A DNA stretch of 64,000 bases from Flavobacteriaceae bacterium (GTDB lineage: Bacteria > Bacteroidota > Bacteroidia > Flavobacteriales > Flavobacteriaceae): NCBI GenBank assembly GCA_004762155.1, contig SIHP01000003.1, forward strand, positions 248,001-312,000, read 5' to 3'. Every line of letters begins with the position of its first letter. Position 1 is the first letter of the stretch. The notes beneath the pieces were generated by a model. The model did not search any database, was not told the origin of the DNA, and worked only from the letters and a program-made list of their open reading frames with translations. Of this stretch, positions 8,221 through 16,721 are shown one piece after another. Position numbers and translations under genes: made by a program.

Positions 8221-9080
8221 TTCATTTAATTTTAAGTATTCTTTTTTCAACTTCACTTTTTGTTATTTTTAAATTTTTTAATGTTTATAAGGTAAATACA
8301 TTACAAGCGATTGTAGTAAATTATGTTGTAGCGTTTACATTAGGTATATTTTCGGCAGATGCGTTTGGTAAAATAACAACTGTAAGTTCACAACCCTGGT
8401 TTTACGGAGCTTTATGTTTAGGTGTACTTTTTGTTTGTGTGTTTTTAGTAATGGCTTTAACATCACAAAAAAACGGAGTTTCTGTTGCTTCTGTAGCAGG
8501 TAAAATGTCAGTAGTTGTTCCAATTTTTTTTGGAATATTATTATATAATGAAAGTGTTACGTTTTTAAAAATTCTAGGTGTTTTGGTTGCATTAGTTGCA
8601 GTGTATTTATCATCAATACAAGAAAAAGAAGAAAATCAACCAAAAGCAAGTTTGTTGTTTCCAATGCTATTGTTTTTAGGATCTGGAATTATTGATACCG
8701 CTTTAAAATATGTAGAAATTAATTTCGTACCCAAAGATCAAGTCGATTTTTTCTCTGGAACTTTATTTGGTATGGCTGGTGTTTTTGGTATTTTAATATT
8801 ACTAATAAAACAATTTTTAGGGAAAGAAAAAATAGAAATTAAAAGCATTATAGCCGGAGTTGTTTTAGGTGTTCCTAATTATTTTTCAATAGTGTTTTTA
8901 ATTAAAGCATTACAAAACAAAAATATGGAAAGCTCAACATTATTTACGATAAACAATGTTGGAGTAGTGATTGCTTCTACAATTGTAGGTTTATTGTTGT
9001 TCAAAGAAAATTTTAGCGTTAAAAACAAAATAGGAATTGTTTTAGCAGTTTTAGGAATCGTTTTAGTTGCCATTGCGTAA
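8217..9080 (+). CDS. EamA/DMT-family membrane transporter
   Basis: A 287-residue integral membrane protein with about ten predicted transmembrane helices in two repeated halves, as in the drug/metabolite transporter superfamily. I place the start at the ATG at 8217, which forms an ATGA overlap with the stop of the HAD gene and leads straight into the first hydrophobic helix. A longer in-frame extension from 8154 would add a charged, unlikely N-terminus. The segment FGILLYNESVTFLKILGVLVALVAVYL is typical of EamA proteins, but is not diagnostic of substrate. It lies between riboflavin-linked genes and YigZ in one operon. Confidence 0.8.
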   Translation: MIHLILSILFSTSLFVIFKFFNVYKVNTLQAIVVNYVVAFTLGIFSADAFGKITTVSSQPWFYGALCLGVLFVCVFLVMALTSQKNGVSVASVAGKMSVVVPIFFGILLYNESVTFLKILGVLVALVAVYLSSIQEKEENQPKASLLFPMLLFLGSGIIDTALKYVEINFVPKDQVDFFSGTLFGMAGVFGILILLIKQFLGKEKIEIKSIIAGVVLGVPNYFSIVFLIKALQNKNMESSTLFTINNVGVVIASTIVGLLLFKENFSVKNKIGIVLAVLGIVLVAIA

Positions 9081-9691
9081 TGAGTTGTATAAAAGATACA
9101 TACCAAACAATTGACGTTGCTTCAGAAGAAACGTTGTTTAAAGATAAAAACAGCAAGTTTTTTGGATACGCTTTTCCTGTTTTTACAGAAGAGGATGTAA
9201 AAGCATGTTTGGAAAAAGTTCGTAAGAAACATCATTCTGCGCGTCATTATTGTTATGCATGGCAATTGGGTACTGAAACAAAACGTTTTAGAGCGAATGA
9301 TGATGGAGAACCAAGTAATTCTGCAGGAATGCCAATTTACGGACAAATTCAGGCTTTTGATGTAACGAATATTTTAATTGTTTCTGTGCGTTATTTTGGA
9401 GGTGTAAAATTAGGTGTTGGCGGATTAATAAATGCCTATAGAAGTTCTGCTAAATTAGCTTTAGAAGTTGCTACTATTATTGAAAAAACAATAAATATTG
9501 AATATCAATTGAGTTTTGATTATGATATGATGAATAAAGTACAACGTATAATTAAAGAACGAAAACTAAAAATTATTAATCAGAATTTAGCTTTAGCTTG
9601 TGAATACACTATTTCAGTTCGTAAAAAAGAATCCGAAGCTATTTATACTATTTTCGATACCTTGTTTAAGGTTGCTATTAAAAAAGTATAA
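9080..9691 (+). CDS. YigZ/IMPACT family protein
   Basis: A 203-residue member of the YigZ (UPF0029/IMPACT) family. The N-terminal domain carries the conserved HHSARHYCYAW and RANDDGEPSNSAGMPI segments, then VRYFGGVKLGVGGLINAYR. The C-terminal DUF1949-type domain is shorter. Eukaryotic IMPACT binds GCN1. The bacterial function is not settled. Its ATG overlaps the stop of the transporter gene by one base (TAATG), so it is translationally coupled and probably the last gene of the 6069-9691 operon. Confidence 0.9.
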   Translation: MSCIKDTYQTIDVASEETLFKDKNSKFFGYAFPVFTEEDVKACLEKVRKKHHSARHYCYAWQLGTETKRFRANDDGEPSNSAGMPIYGQIQAFDVTNILIVSVRYFGGVKLGVGGLINAYRSSAKLALEVATIIEKTINIEYQLSFDYDMMNKVQRIIKERKLKIINQNLALACEYTISVRKKESEAIYTIFDTLFKVAIKKV

Positions 9692-9697
9692 AAAAGA

Positions 9698-9705
9698 TAA
9701 ATTTG
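9698..9705 (+). promoter_or_regulatory. -7 promoter box (TAAATTTG) upstream of the membrane/YEATS cassette
   Basis: TAAATTTG, with a TTG at 9672-9674 spaced 23 bases upstream, at the long end of the flavobacterial range. It lies 88 bp before the ATG at 9793 and suggests that the cassette is transcribed separately from yigZ. Confidence 0.4.
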
Positions 9706-9792
9706 ACAGTCTATAGATTTTAAACTAACTTAGCTTATGTCCAGTTTTAAAGTGAAATATGGGCAAAATCAAACACTACAAATATTATTGAA

Positions 9793-10272
9793 ATGGAAGA
9801 TTTTTTAAGCTTTTTATCAAGGCATACCAATGGAATTCTAATACTGGTTTTATTATTACTATCATTTGTAATGATAATTAATTGGCTAGCTATGATTTTT
9901 AGTTTTGGAAGGTATAAAAATCAACAATTAAGCGAAAAAAATAGTGGTAATTTAGGCTATATGGTTACACAGTTTTTTGCCAACTTAATTAATGATTTTA
10001 AGCATTTTTTAGCACTAATAATTATTGTAATTTTTGCGGGCTTAATTGTATATGCAATGGCAGCAACTCCAAAATTTGAAGATAAAATGCAGGCATTACA
10101 ATTAGTTATAGCTTCTTTAGGAGGTTTAGTAGGTACAGTAATAGGTTATTATTTTGGAGAATCCGCAGCAAGAAACAATCCTTCTATAACTACAAATAAC
10201 GATGTAACTCAATTTGATGGTGGCTCGGATGAAGCAATTCAAGAAGCACCAGAAATAGAAGAAAACGAATAA
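9793..10272 (+). CDS. Three-helix membrane protein, partner of the YEATS-like gene
   Basis: A 159-residue protein with no family I can name. Three hydrophobic segments are visible: about residues 15-38, 70-92 and 98-118. The last contains the small-residue stretch ASLGGLVGTVIGYYFGESAA, which looks suited to helix packing. The tail after residue 120 is hydrophilic and strongly acidic (EAPEIEENE at the end). It is four bases upstream of the pYEATS-like gene and so almost certainly co-expressed with it. Small multi-helix membrane proteins beside pYEATS domains have been discussed as effector/sensor pairs, but nothing here proves that role. Confidence 0.75.
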   Translation: MEDFLSFLSRHTNGILILVLLLLSFVMIINWLAMIFSFGRYKNQQLSEKNSGNLGYMVTQFFANLINDFKHFLALIIIVIFAGLIVYAMAATPKFEDKMQALQLVIASLGGLVGTVIGYYFGESAARNNPSITTNNDVTQFDGGSDEAIQEAPEIEENE

Positions 10273-10276
10273 CTTT

Positions 10277-10678
10277 ATGATAAGATTGAAAACATACGAT
10301 ATTAAAGTTGAAGATTCTTTATTTGATCCAAATGAAAAAAAATCAAGTGAAGAGTTAGTAGCTTATTATAAAAAATATCAATCCAGAAGTAAAAAGACTT
10401 ATTACAAGGTTTTCTTGTATGTATCAGGAAAAGATTTGCCTTTTATAAAAAAGGTAAGCTATAAGTTGCATAAAACGTTTAGAAATCCTGTGAAGACAGT
10501 AGAAAGAAAACCTGATAATCCAAATTGTTCTTTAGTGCTATGGACCTGGGGTTTGTTTAATATTAATATAGAAGTAGAAGATATTAATGGAGGTATAACT
10601 CATATGAAACATTATTTGAGCTATGGAAATGAAATTAAAAATGAAAAGAACATAAAGTGGAAATCTAGCACCTTATAG
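10277..10678 (+). CDS. Probable prokaryotic YEATS (pYEATS) domain protein
   Basis: A 133-residue soluble protein. Residues about 42-118 match the YEATS beta-sandwich pattern: an edge strand (YYKVFLYVSG), then VSYKLHKTFRNPV with H65 and F68 where AF9-type YEATS domains have the LHxSF histidine and phenylalanine, and LWTWGLFNINIEV with W91 where the aromatic-cage tyrosine sits. Eukaryotic YEATS domains read acyl-lysine; the ligand of bacterial versions is not known to me. The N-terminal 40 residues are charged. It is cotranscribed with the upstream membrane protein (4-nt gap). The assignment is by eye and needs a profile search. Confidence 0.65.
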   Translation: MIRLKTYDIKVEDSLFDPNEKKSSEELVAYYKKYQSRSKKTYYKVFLYVSGKDLPFIKKVSYKLHKTFRNPVKTVERKPDNPNCSLVLWTWGLFNINIEVEDINGGITHMKHYLSYGNEIKNEKNIKWKSSTL

Positions 10679-11050
10679 ATACGTAGTATTAGTTTAAGCT
10701 GTTTTTAAAAATTATTATTTAATGAAAAAAGAGTTTTATTAATATTAATTCAGTTTTTCATAACTAAGGAAAGGTGAAATTTGAAAACAACTATCAAAAT
10801 GGATTACTTTTTTATTCTTGATGTAATTAAAAAAAGATAAGAAATATTAAAAGTCCTTTAAAACCAGTTGTTTGGATTCAAAAAAGAAAAACATTTTAGG
10901 TTACTTCACAAAAAAAACGTAAATTTGCACTCCTTTTTACGAGAACAGATTTAAAAAAGGGACAAAAAATAATTTATATAAGTTTAATTTCTCTTAGCGT
11001 TAGTATTGTTAAAGATCTGACTAACAAAAAGATACAAAGTAGTTTTCAGA
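10679..11050 (+). other. 372-bp gap: rpsA promoter and leader, otherwise nothing coding
   Basis: No open frame of credible length lies here on either strand. It holds the rpsA -7 box (10920-10927) and a predicted leader of about 115 nt with a weak 6-bp hairpin (10999-11004 with 11020-11025). cmk, a frequent neighbour of rpsA elsewhere, is absent. Confidence 0.6.
10920..10927 (+). promoter_or_regulatory. -7 promoter box (TAAATTTG) of rpsA
   Basis: TAAATTTG followed by GC. Transcription would start near 10932, leaving a 5' leader of about 115-120 nt before the rpsA ATG, long for this genome. A leader of this length leaves room for the S1 autoregulation known in other bacteria. Confidence 0.45.
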
Positions 11051-12820
11051 ATGTCTGAAGAAACAAAAAACACAGCGGAAGCTGTAAACCCAGCAGAATT
11101 TTTAGCAACATTTAATTGGCACAAATACGAAGAAGGTATTGATGAAGTTGATGAGTCTAAATTAAAAGAATTTGAAGAAGCTTTAGAGGGAACTGTAGGT
11201 TTCGTAAACGAGCGCGATGTAATTGACGGAAAAGTAGTACGTATTACTGATCGTGATGCAATTATTGATATCAACTCTAAGTCAGAAGGAGTTATTTCAT
11301 TAAATGAATTTCGTTACAACCCAAGTTTAGCTGTTGGAGATTTAGTAGAAGTATTAGTTGACAAAAGAGAAGATGCTTCAGGTCAATTAGTATTATCTCA
11401 CAAAAAAGCACGTGTAATTAAAGCATGGGATCGTGTAAACAATGCACATGAAACTGGTGAAATCGTTAATGGTTTTGTTAAGTGTAGAACTCGTGGAGGT
11501 ATGATCGTTGATGTATTTGGTATTGAAGCTTTCTTACCAGGTTCTCAAATAGATGTGAAGCCTATCCGTGATTACGATCAATATGTAGAAAAAACTATGG
11601 AATTCAAAGTTGTTAAAATCAACCACGAATTTAAAAACGTAGTAGTATCTCATAAAGCGTTAATTGAAGCTGATTTAGAAGATCAAAAACGTGAAATCAT
11701 TGGTCAATTAGAAAAAGGACAAGTATTAGAAGGTGTTGTTAAAAACGTTACTTCTTATGGTGTGTTCGTTGATTTAGGTGGTGTAGACGGATTAGTACAT
11801 ATTACTGATTTATCTTGGTCTCGTATCAACCATCCAAATGAGGTTGTTGAATTAGATCAAAAATTAAACGTTGTAATCTTAGACTTTGATGATAACAAGT
11901 CTAGAATCCAATTAGGTTTAAAACAATTATCTGCTCATCCTTGGGAAGCTTTAAACTCTGAATTAAAAGTTGGAGATAAAGTAAACGGAAAAGTTGTTGT
12001 ATTAGCTGATTATGGTGCATTCGTAGAAGTTGAAGAAGGTGTTGAAGGATTAATTCACGTTTCTGAAATGTCTTGGTCTACTCATTTACGTTCTGCTCAA
12101 GACTTCGTGAAAGTTGGAGATTCTGTAGAAGCTCAAATCTTAACATTAGATCGCGAAGAGCGTAAAATGTCTTTAGGTATGAAGCAATTACACCCAGATC
12201 CATGGACAGATATTACTACAAAATACCCAGTTGGTTCAACGCATACAGGTACTGTACGTAACTATACTAACTTTGGTGTGTTTGTAGAATTAGAAGAAGG
12301 TATTGACGGATTAGTATATATTTCTGATTTATCTTGGACTAAGAAAATTAAGCACCCATCAGATTTCGTAACTGTTGGTGATAAGTTAGAGGTTCAGGTA
12401 TTAGAATTAGATGTTGAAAACCGTAAGTTAAACTTAGGACATAAACAAACTCAAGATAATCCTTGGGATGCTCATGAAGCAACTTATGCAATAGGTTCTA
12501 CTCACGAAGGAACATTAACTGCTAAAAATGACAAAGGAGCTACTGTAGCTTTCTCTGATGCAATTGAAGCATTTGTACCAACTCGTTTCTTAGAAAAAGA
12601 AGATGGAAGTAAATTAGAAAAAGGTGATACTACTCAATTCATTGTAACTGAATTTAGTAAAGAATACCGTAGAATAGTTGCTTCTCATACATCTTTATTT
12701 AAAGAAGAAGAAAAGAAGAACATTAAAGCTGCTGCTAAGAAAGCATCTGAAGCTGAAAAAACAACTTTAGGTGATATCGGTGGATTAGCTGAATTAAAGA
12801 AAAAAATGGAAGGTAAATAA
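11051..12820 (+). CDS. rpsA: 30S ribosomal protein S1
   Basis: A 589-residue S1 with six S1/OB-fold repeats at roughly residues 55-115, 135-200, 215-285, 300-370, 385-458 and 470-545. The middle ones carry textbook motifs such as GVVKNVTSYGVFVDLGG and GLIHVSEMSW; the first and last are more divergent. The protein binds mRNA on the 30S subunit. Bacteroidota mRNAs largely lack Shine-Dalgarno sites, so S1 matters for initiation. Codon choice looks more selective than in neighbours, as expected for a highly expressed gene. It ends at a strong terminator and is probably monocistronic. Confidence 0.97.
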   Translation: MSEETKNTAEAVNPAEFLATFNWHKYEEGIDEVDESKLKEFEEALEGTVGFVNERDVIDGKVVRITDRDAIIDINSKSEGVISLNEFRYNPSLAVGDLVEVLVDKREDASGQLVLSHKKARVIKAWDRVNNAHETGEIVNGFVKCRTRGGMIVDVFGIEAFLPGSQIDVKPIRDYDQYVEKTMEFKVVKINHEFKNVVVSHKALIEADLEDQKREIIGQLEKGQVLEGVVKNVTSYGVFVDLGGVDGLVHITDLSWSRINHPNEVVELDQKLNVVILDFDDNKSRIQLGLKQLSAHPWEALNSELKVGDKVNGKVVVLADYGAFVEVEEGVEGLIHVSEMSWSTHLRSAQDFVKVGDSVEAQILTLDREERKMSLGMKQLHPDPWTDITTKYPVGSTHTGTVRNYTNFGVFVELEEGIDGLVYISDLSWTKKIKHPSDFVTVGDKLEVQVLELDVENRKLNLGHKQTQDNPWDAHEATYAIGSTHEGTLTAKNDKGATVAFSDAIEAFVPTRFLEKEDGSKLEKGDTTQFIVTEFSKEYRRIVASHTSLFKEEEKKNIKAAAKKASEAEKTTLGDIGGLAELKKKMEGK

Positions 12821-12843
12821 GCCTTTAATTTTTTAATAATATT

Positions 12844-12873
12844 AAAACCGCTGCTTTTGCAGCGGTTTTTTTG
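12844..12873 (+). terminator. Rho-independent terminator of rpsA
   Basis: The stem ACCGCTGC pairs with GCAGCGGT around a TTTT loop (12847-12866) and is followed by seven T residues. It lies about 25 bp after the rpsA stop. Confidence 0.92.
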
Positions 12874-12926
12874 TGCTTAATTTTTGTTTTATCGTGAAAT
12901 TAACAAACCAAGTAAATGAGAAATTT

Positions 12927-12934
12927 TATATTTG
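12927..12934 (+). promoter_or_regulatory. -7 promoter box (TATATTTG) of glmM
   Basis: TATATTTG, 19 nt upstream of the ATG at 12954, just after the rpsA terminator. No -33 TTG is evident at 17-23 bases. Confidence 0.4.
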
Positions 12935-12953
12935 TTGAAAATTTGAAAGTTAT

Positions 12954-14345
12954 ATGACGCTTATAAAATCAATATCAGGAATTAGAGGAACTATTGGAGG
13001 AAAGACAGGGGATAATTTAACTCCTATTGATGCGGTTAAATTTGCTGCTGCTTACGGTACTTTTATCAAAAATAGTAATAAAGATAAAAAGAAGATAAAA
13101 GTAATTATAGGTAGAGATGCTCGTATTTCTGGTAAAATGATCAGTGGTTTGGTTTCAGATACTTTAATTGGTTTAGGTATAGATGTTATTGATTTAGGAT
13201 TATCTACTACACCAACAGTTGAAATTGCTGTTCCGATGGAAGAAGCAGATGGAGGAATCATCTTAACAGCTTCTCATAATCCAAAACAATGGAATGCGTT
13301 AAAGTTATTAAATGAAAAAGGGGAGTTCTTAAACGGAGCTAATGGAGAAGAAATTCTGGAAATAGCAGAAAATGAAGCTTTTGATTTTGCTGAAGTTGAT
13401 GATTTAGGAACGTATAGAAAGAAGAAAAACTACATAAAAAAACACATCAAGGAAGTTTTAAAATTAGATCTAGTTGATAAAAAAGCAATTAAAAAAGCTA
13501 AATTTAAAGTTGTGGTAGATGGTGTAAACTCTACAGGTGGAATTGCAATTCCTGCTTTATTAGATGAGTTAGGTGTAAAATGTATTGAGTTGTATTGTAA
13601 ACCAAACGGACAATTTCCTCATAACCCAGAACCTTTAAAAGAAAACTTAACTGATATCTCTAAACTTGTAGTAAAAAAGAAAGCAGATTTGGGAATTGTT
13701 GTTGATCCAGATGTTGATCGTTTAGCTTTAATATCTGAAGATGGATCTATGTTTGGTGAAGAATATACATTAGTTGCCTGTGCAGATTATGTACTTGGTA
13801 AAACGAAAGGAGGAAATACAGTTTCTAATTTATCATCATCAAGAGCATTAAGAGATGTAACTGAAAAGCATGGAGGAACTTATACAGCAAGTGCAGTAGG
13901 TGAGGTAAACGTTGTGCAAATGATGAAAGATACAAATACCGTAATTGGTGGAGAAGGAAATGGAGGTATTATTTATCCAGCTTCTCATTACGGAAGAGAT
14001 TCTTTAGTTGGTGTCGCTTTATTTTTATCGCATTTAGCAAAGAAAAAAATATCTTGTAAAGAATTAAGAGATAGTTATCCAAGTTATTTTATGAGTAAGA
14101 ATAAAATTCAATTAACACCAAAAATAGATGTTGATCTTATTCTAGAAAAAATGGCAGATAAATATAAAGATGAAGAAGTAAATACTATAGATGGTGTAAA
14201 AGTAGATTTTGCAGCGGAATGGATACATTTACGTAAATCTAATACAGAGCCAATTATTCGTATTTATACAGAAGCAGCTTCACAAGAAAAAGCAGATCAA
14301 TTAGCTAAAAGGTTTATAAAAGAAATAGAAGAAATTATAAAATAA
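12954..14345 (+). CDS. glmM: Phosphoglucosamine mutase
   Basis: A 463-residue alpha-D-phosphohexomutase, most likely GlmM, which interconverts glucosamine-6-phosphate and glucosamine-1-phosphate on the way to UDP-GlcNAc. The active serine lies in TASHNPKQWNALK near residue 102, the metal site is DPDVDR near residue 245, the sugar-binding loop is GEGNGG near residue 324, and the phosphate-binding loop is RKSNTEPIIRIY near the C-terminus. A phosphomannomutase role cannot be excluded from sequence alone, because the sugar-binding loop is GEGN. The next gene starts 8 nt after its stop. Confidence 0.88.
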   Translation: MTLIKSISGIRGTIGGKTGDNLTPIDAVKFAAAYGTFIKNSNKDKKKIKVIIGRDARISGKMISGLVSDTLIGLGIDVIDLGLSTTPTVEIAVPMEEADGGIILTASHNPKQWNALKLLNEKGEFLNGANGEEILEIAENEAFDFAEVDDLGTYRKKKNYIKKHIKEVLKLDLVDKKAIKKAKFKVVVDGVNSTGGIAIPALLDELGVKCIELYCKPNGQFPHNPEPLKENLTDISKLVVKKKADLGIVVDPDVDRLALISEDGSMFGEEYTLVACADYVLGKTKGGNTVSNLSSSRALRDVTEKHGGTYTASAVGEVNVVQMMKDTNTVIGGEGNGGIIYPASHYGRDSLVGVALFLSHLAKKKISCKELRDSYPSYFMSKNKIQLTPKIDVDLILEKMADKYKDEEVNTIDGVKVDFAAEWIHLRKSNTEPIIRIYTEAASQEKADQLAKRFIKEIEEIIK

Positions 14346-14353
14346 TATTCATT

Positions 14354-15196
14354 TTGAAAATTAAAATAATATTTTTAGTAGTAGCTTTTTTATCACTTGG
14401 GCTTAAAGCACAAGAAGAAAATAATAAAGAGGCAAAAAAAATAACAAATAAAGGTAAGTTTTTTGTGTATTGGGGTTGGAATTGGTCTAGTTATACAGAT
14501 TCAGATATTCGCTTTAAAGGAGATAATTATGATTTTACATTAACACAAGTAAAAGCTCAAGACAGACAGACACCTTTTTCTTTTAACGATTATTTTAATC
14601 CTTCAAGAGTTACAATTCCTCAAACGAATTATAGAATAGGTTATTTTTTTAAAGAGAATTATACTATTTCTATAGGTGTAGATCATATGAAATATGTTAT
14701 GATCTCTGATCAGAATGTTACTATAAATGGTGAAATTAATGATGGAAATGCTACTTACGACGGAGTTTATGATGATGAAACAATCAATCTATCATCTGAT
14801 TTCTTATTATTTGAACATACAGATGGTTTAAATTATGTTAATGTAGAATTAAAACGTTTTGACGATGTGAGTCATTGGTTTGGATTAAACTTAGAAAACT
14901 TGCAAATAAATCTTACAGAAGGTATTGGAGCTGGTATTTTATATCCAAGAACAAATACAACCTTATTAGGTAAAGAAAGACATGATGATTTTCATTTATC
15001 TGGTTATGGAATGTCTATTGGAGCTGGTGTAAACATTACATTTTTAAAACACTTTTTTATTCAAGCAGATTTAAAAGGAGGTTATATAAACATGTCTGAT
15101 GTTAGAACAACAAATAATGTTTCTGATTCAGCATCACAAAGTTTTTATTTCTTTGAAAATACTTTTTTAATAGGAGGTAAGTTTAGAATTTTTTAA
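14354..15196 (+). CDS. Predicted outer-membrane protein of unknown function
   Basis: A 280-residue exported protein that starts with a TTG at 14354. That start is chosen because the next codons give a good signal peptide (KIKIIFLVVAFLSLGLKAQ). The rest is rich in aromatic residues and in alternating beta strands (YRIGYFFKENYTISIGVD, IGAGVNITFLKHFFIQADLKGG) and ends in KFRIF, with the terminal aromatic expected of an outer-membrane barrel. No named family is recognised. It is wedged between glmM and the aminotransferase with gaps of 8 and 10 bp, so it probably shares their transcript. Confidence 0.65.
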   Translation: MKIKIIFLVVAFLSLGLKAQEENNKEAKKITNKGKFFVYWGWNWSSYTDSDIRFKGDNYDFTLTQVKAQDRQTPFSFNDYFNPSRVTIPQTNYRIGYFFKENYTISIGVDHMKYVMISDQNVTINGEINDGNATYDGVYDDETINLSSDFLLFEHTDGLNYVNVELKRFDDVSHWFGLNLENLQINLTEGIGAGILYPRTNTTLLGKERHDDFHLSGYGMSIGAGVNITFLKHFFIQADLKGGYINMSDVRTTNNVSDSASQSFYFFENTFLIGGKFRIF

Positions 15197-15206
15197 AAAG
15201 ACAACT

Positions 15207-16682
15207 ATGAGTTTGGAAACGCTAGAGCAATATTTTGAGAAGTTTAGAAAACAAATTATTGGTATAGATCAAACTTTTGAAACTCCCTATGGAGAACAAA
15301 ATTTAGTATATACTGATTGGACAGCAAGTGGAAGACTATATGGACCTATTGAAGAGAAACTATTGTATAGATTTGGACCTTTTGTAGCCAATACACATAC
15401 AGAAACATCTACAACAGGTGCTGCAATGACGCTTGCTTATCATGAAGCAAGAAAAATTATAAAGCAACATGTAAACGCATCTAAAGATGATGTTTTAATT
15501 ACCGAAGGTTCAGGTATGACAGGTGTTGTAAATAAGTTTCAACGTATTTTAGGTTTAAAAATATCAGAAAACTTAAAAGAAAACACCAATGTTCCAGAGG
15601 ATAAAAAACCTATAGTTTTTGTTTCTCATATGGAACATCATTCTAACCAAACTTCTTGGTATGAAACAATAGCAGATGTTGTTGTTGTTCCATGTAATGA
15701 TAAAGGTTTGGTGTGTTTAGAGATTTTTGAAGAAACAATAAAAAAATATCAGCATAGACCTATAAAAATAGCATCAATTATTGCTGGGTCTAATGTAACA
15801 GGAATAAAAACAGAGTATCATAAAATAGCAGCTTTAATTCACAAATATAATGGATTATGTTTTGTGGATTTTGCATGTTCTGCTCCGTATGTAGATATTG
15901 ATATGCATCCTGACGAAGAAAATGAATATTTAGATGCAATTTTCTTTTCTCCGCATAAGTTTTTAGGAGGTCCAGGAAGTTCTGGAGTTTTGGTTTTTAA
16001 TAAAAAATTATACAAGAATACAATACCAGATAATCCAGGAGGAGGAACGGTAACGTATACAAATCCATGGGGAGATCATGATTATATAGATGATGTAGAA
16101 GTTAGAGAAGATGGAGGAACACCTGCTTTTTTACAAACCATAAAAATAGCTTTGGCTATGCAAGTAAAAGATCAAATGGGGACTAATAACATCAAAAAGA
16201 GAGAAGATGAAATAAATACAGTTATTTTTAATTGTTTGGAGAATCTAGAAGGAGTTCATGTTTTAGCTCCTAATGATAAAGATAGACTGAGTATTTTTTC
16301 ATTTTATTTTGAAAAATATCATTTTAATTTGGTAGTAAAACTACTTAATGATCGTTTTGGTATTCAAACTCGTGGAGGATGTTCTTGCGCAGGAACTTAT
16401 GGACATTTTTTATTAAATGTAGATAAAGAAACATCAAAAGCTATCAGTAATCAAATATTAGAAGGATGTAATACAGAAAAACCTGGTTGGGTTCGTATGT
16501 CTATTCATCCAACAGCAACTCAACAAGAATTAAATTTTATTTGTGAATCATTAAAAGAATTACATACCAATATTGATGATTGGAGTAATGACTATAAATA
16601 TAATAGTATAAAAAATGATTATGAACATAAATATATAACAGCAATAGAGAAGAAGCTAGTTGCAAATTGGTTTTTAAATTAA
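15207..16682 (+). CDS. Class V aminotransferase-fold PLP enzyme (cysteine desulfurase-like)
   Basis: A 491-residue pyridoxal-phosphate enzyme of fold type I, class V. The PLP lysine is in FFSPHKFLGGPGSSGVL near residue 250, preceded by the aspartate-containing VDFACSAPYV. A cysteine-bearing loop, RGGCSCAGTYGH, lies at about residues 388-399, at the position of the catalytic cysteine of cysteine desulfurases. The protein is about 80 residues longer than SufS or NifS, and no Suf or Isc genes are nearby. It may therefore be a desulfurase-like enzyme or a selenocysteine/kynureninase-like relative. The substrate is not assignable. Confidence 0.8.
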   Translation: MSLETLEQYFEKFRKQIIGIDQTFETPYGEQNLVYTDWTASGRLYGPIEEKLLYRFGPFVANTHTETSTTGAAMTLAYHEARKIIKQHVNASKDDVLITEGSGMTGVVNKFQRILGLKISENLKENTNVPEDKKPIVFVSHMEHHSNQTSWYETIADVVVVPCNDKGLVCLEIFEETIKKYQHRPIKIASIIAGSNVTGIKTEYHKIAALIHKYNGLCFVDFACSAPYVDIDMHPDEENEYLDAIFFSPHKFLGGPGSSGVLVFNKKLYKNTIPDNPGGGTVTYTNPWGDHDYIDDVEVREDGGTPAFLQTIKIALAMQVKDQMGTNNIKKREDEINTVIFNCLENLEGVHVLAPNDKDRLSIFSFYFEKYHFNLVVKLLNDRFGIQTRGGCSCAGTYGHFLLNVDKETSKAISNQILEGCNTEKPGWVRMSIHPTATQQELNFICESLKELHTNIDDWSNDYKYNSIKNDYEHKYITAIEKKLVANWFLN

Positions 16683-16721
16683 AAAGAACTACTCTTGCAC
16701 GAGTAAAAATTATAAAGAATA

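Noticed and set aside
9700..9792. tRNA or other structured RNA before the membrane/YEATS cassette
   Set aside because: No cloverleaf arms or conserved tRNA bases are visible, and the region is too A/T-rich.
15207..16682. SufS or IscS housekeeping cysteine desulfurase
   Set aside because: The protein is longer than the family, and there are no Suf/Isc partners in the region.
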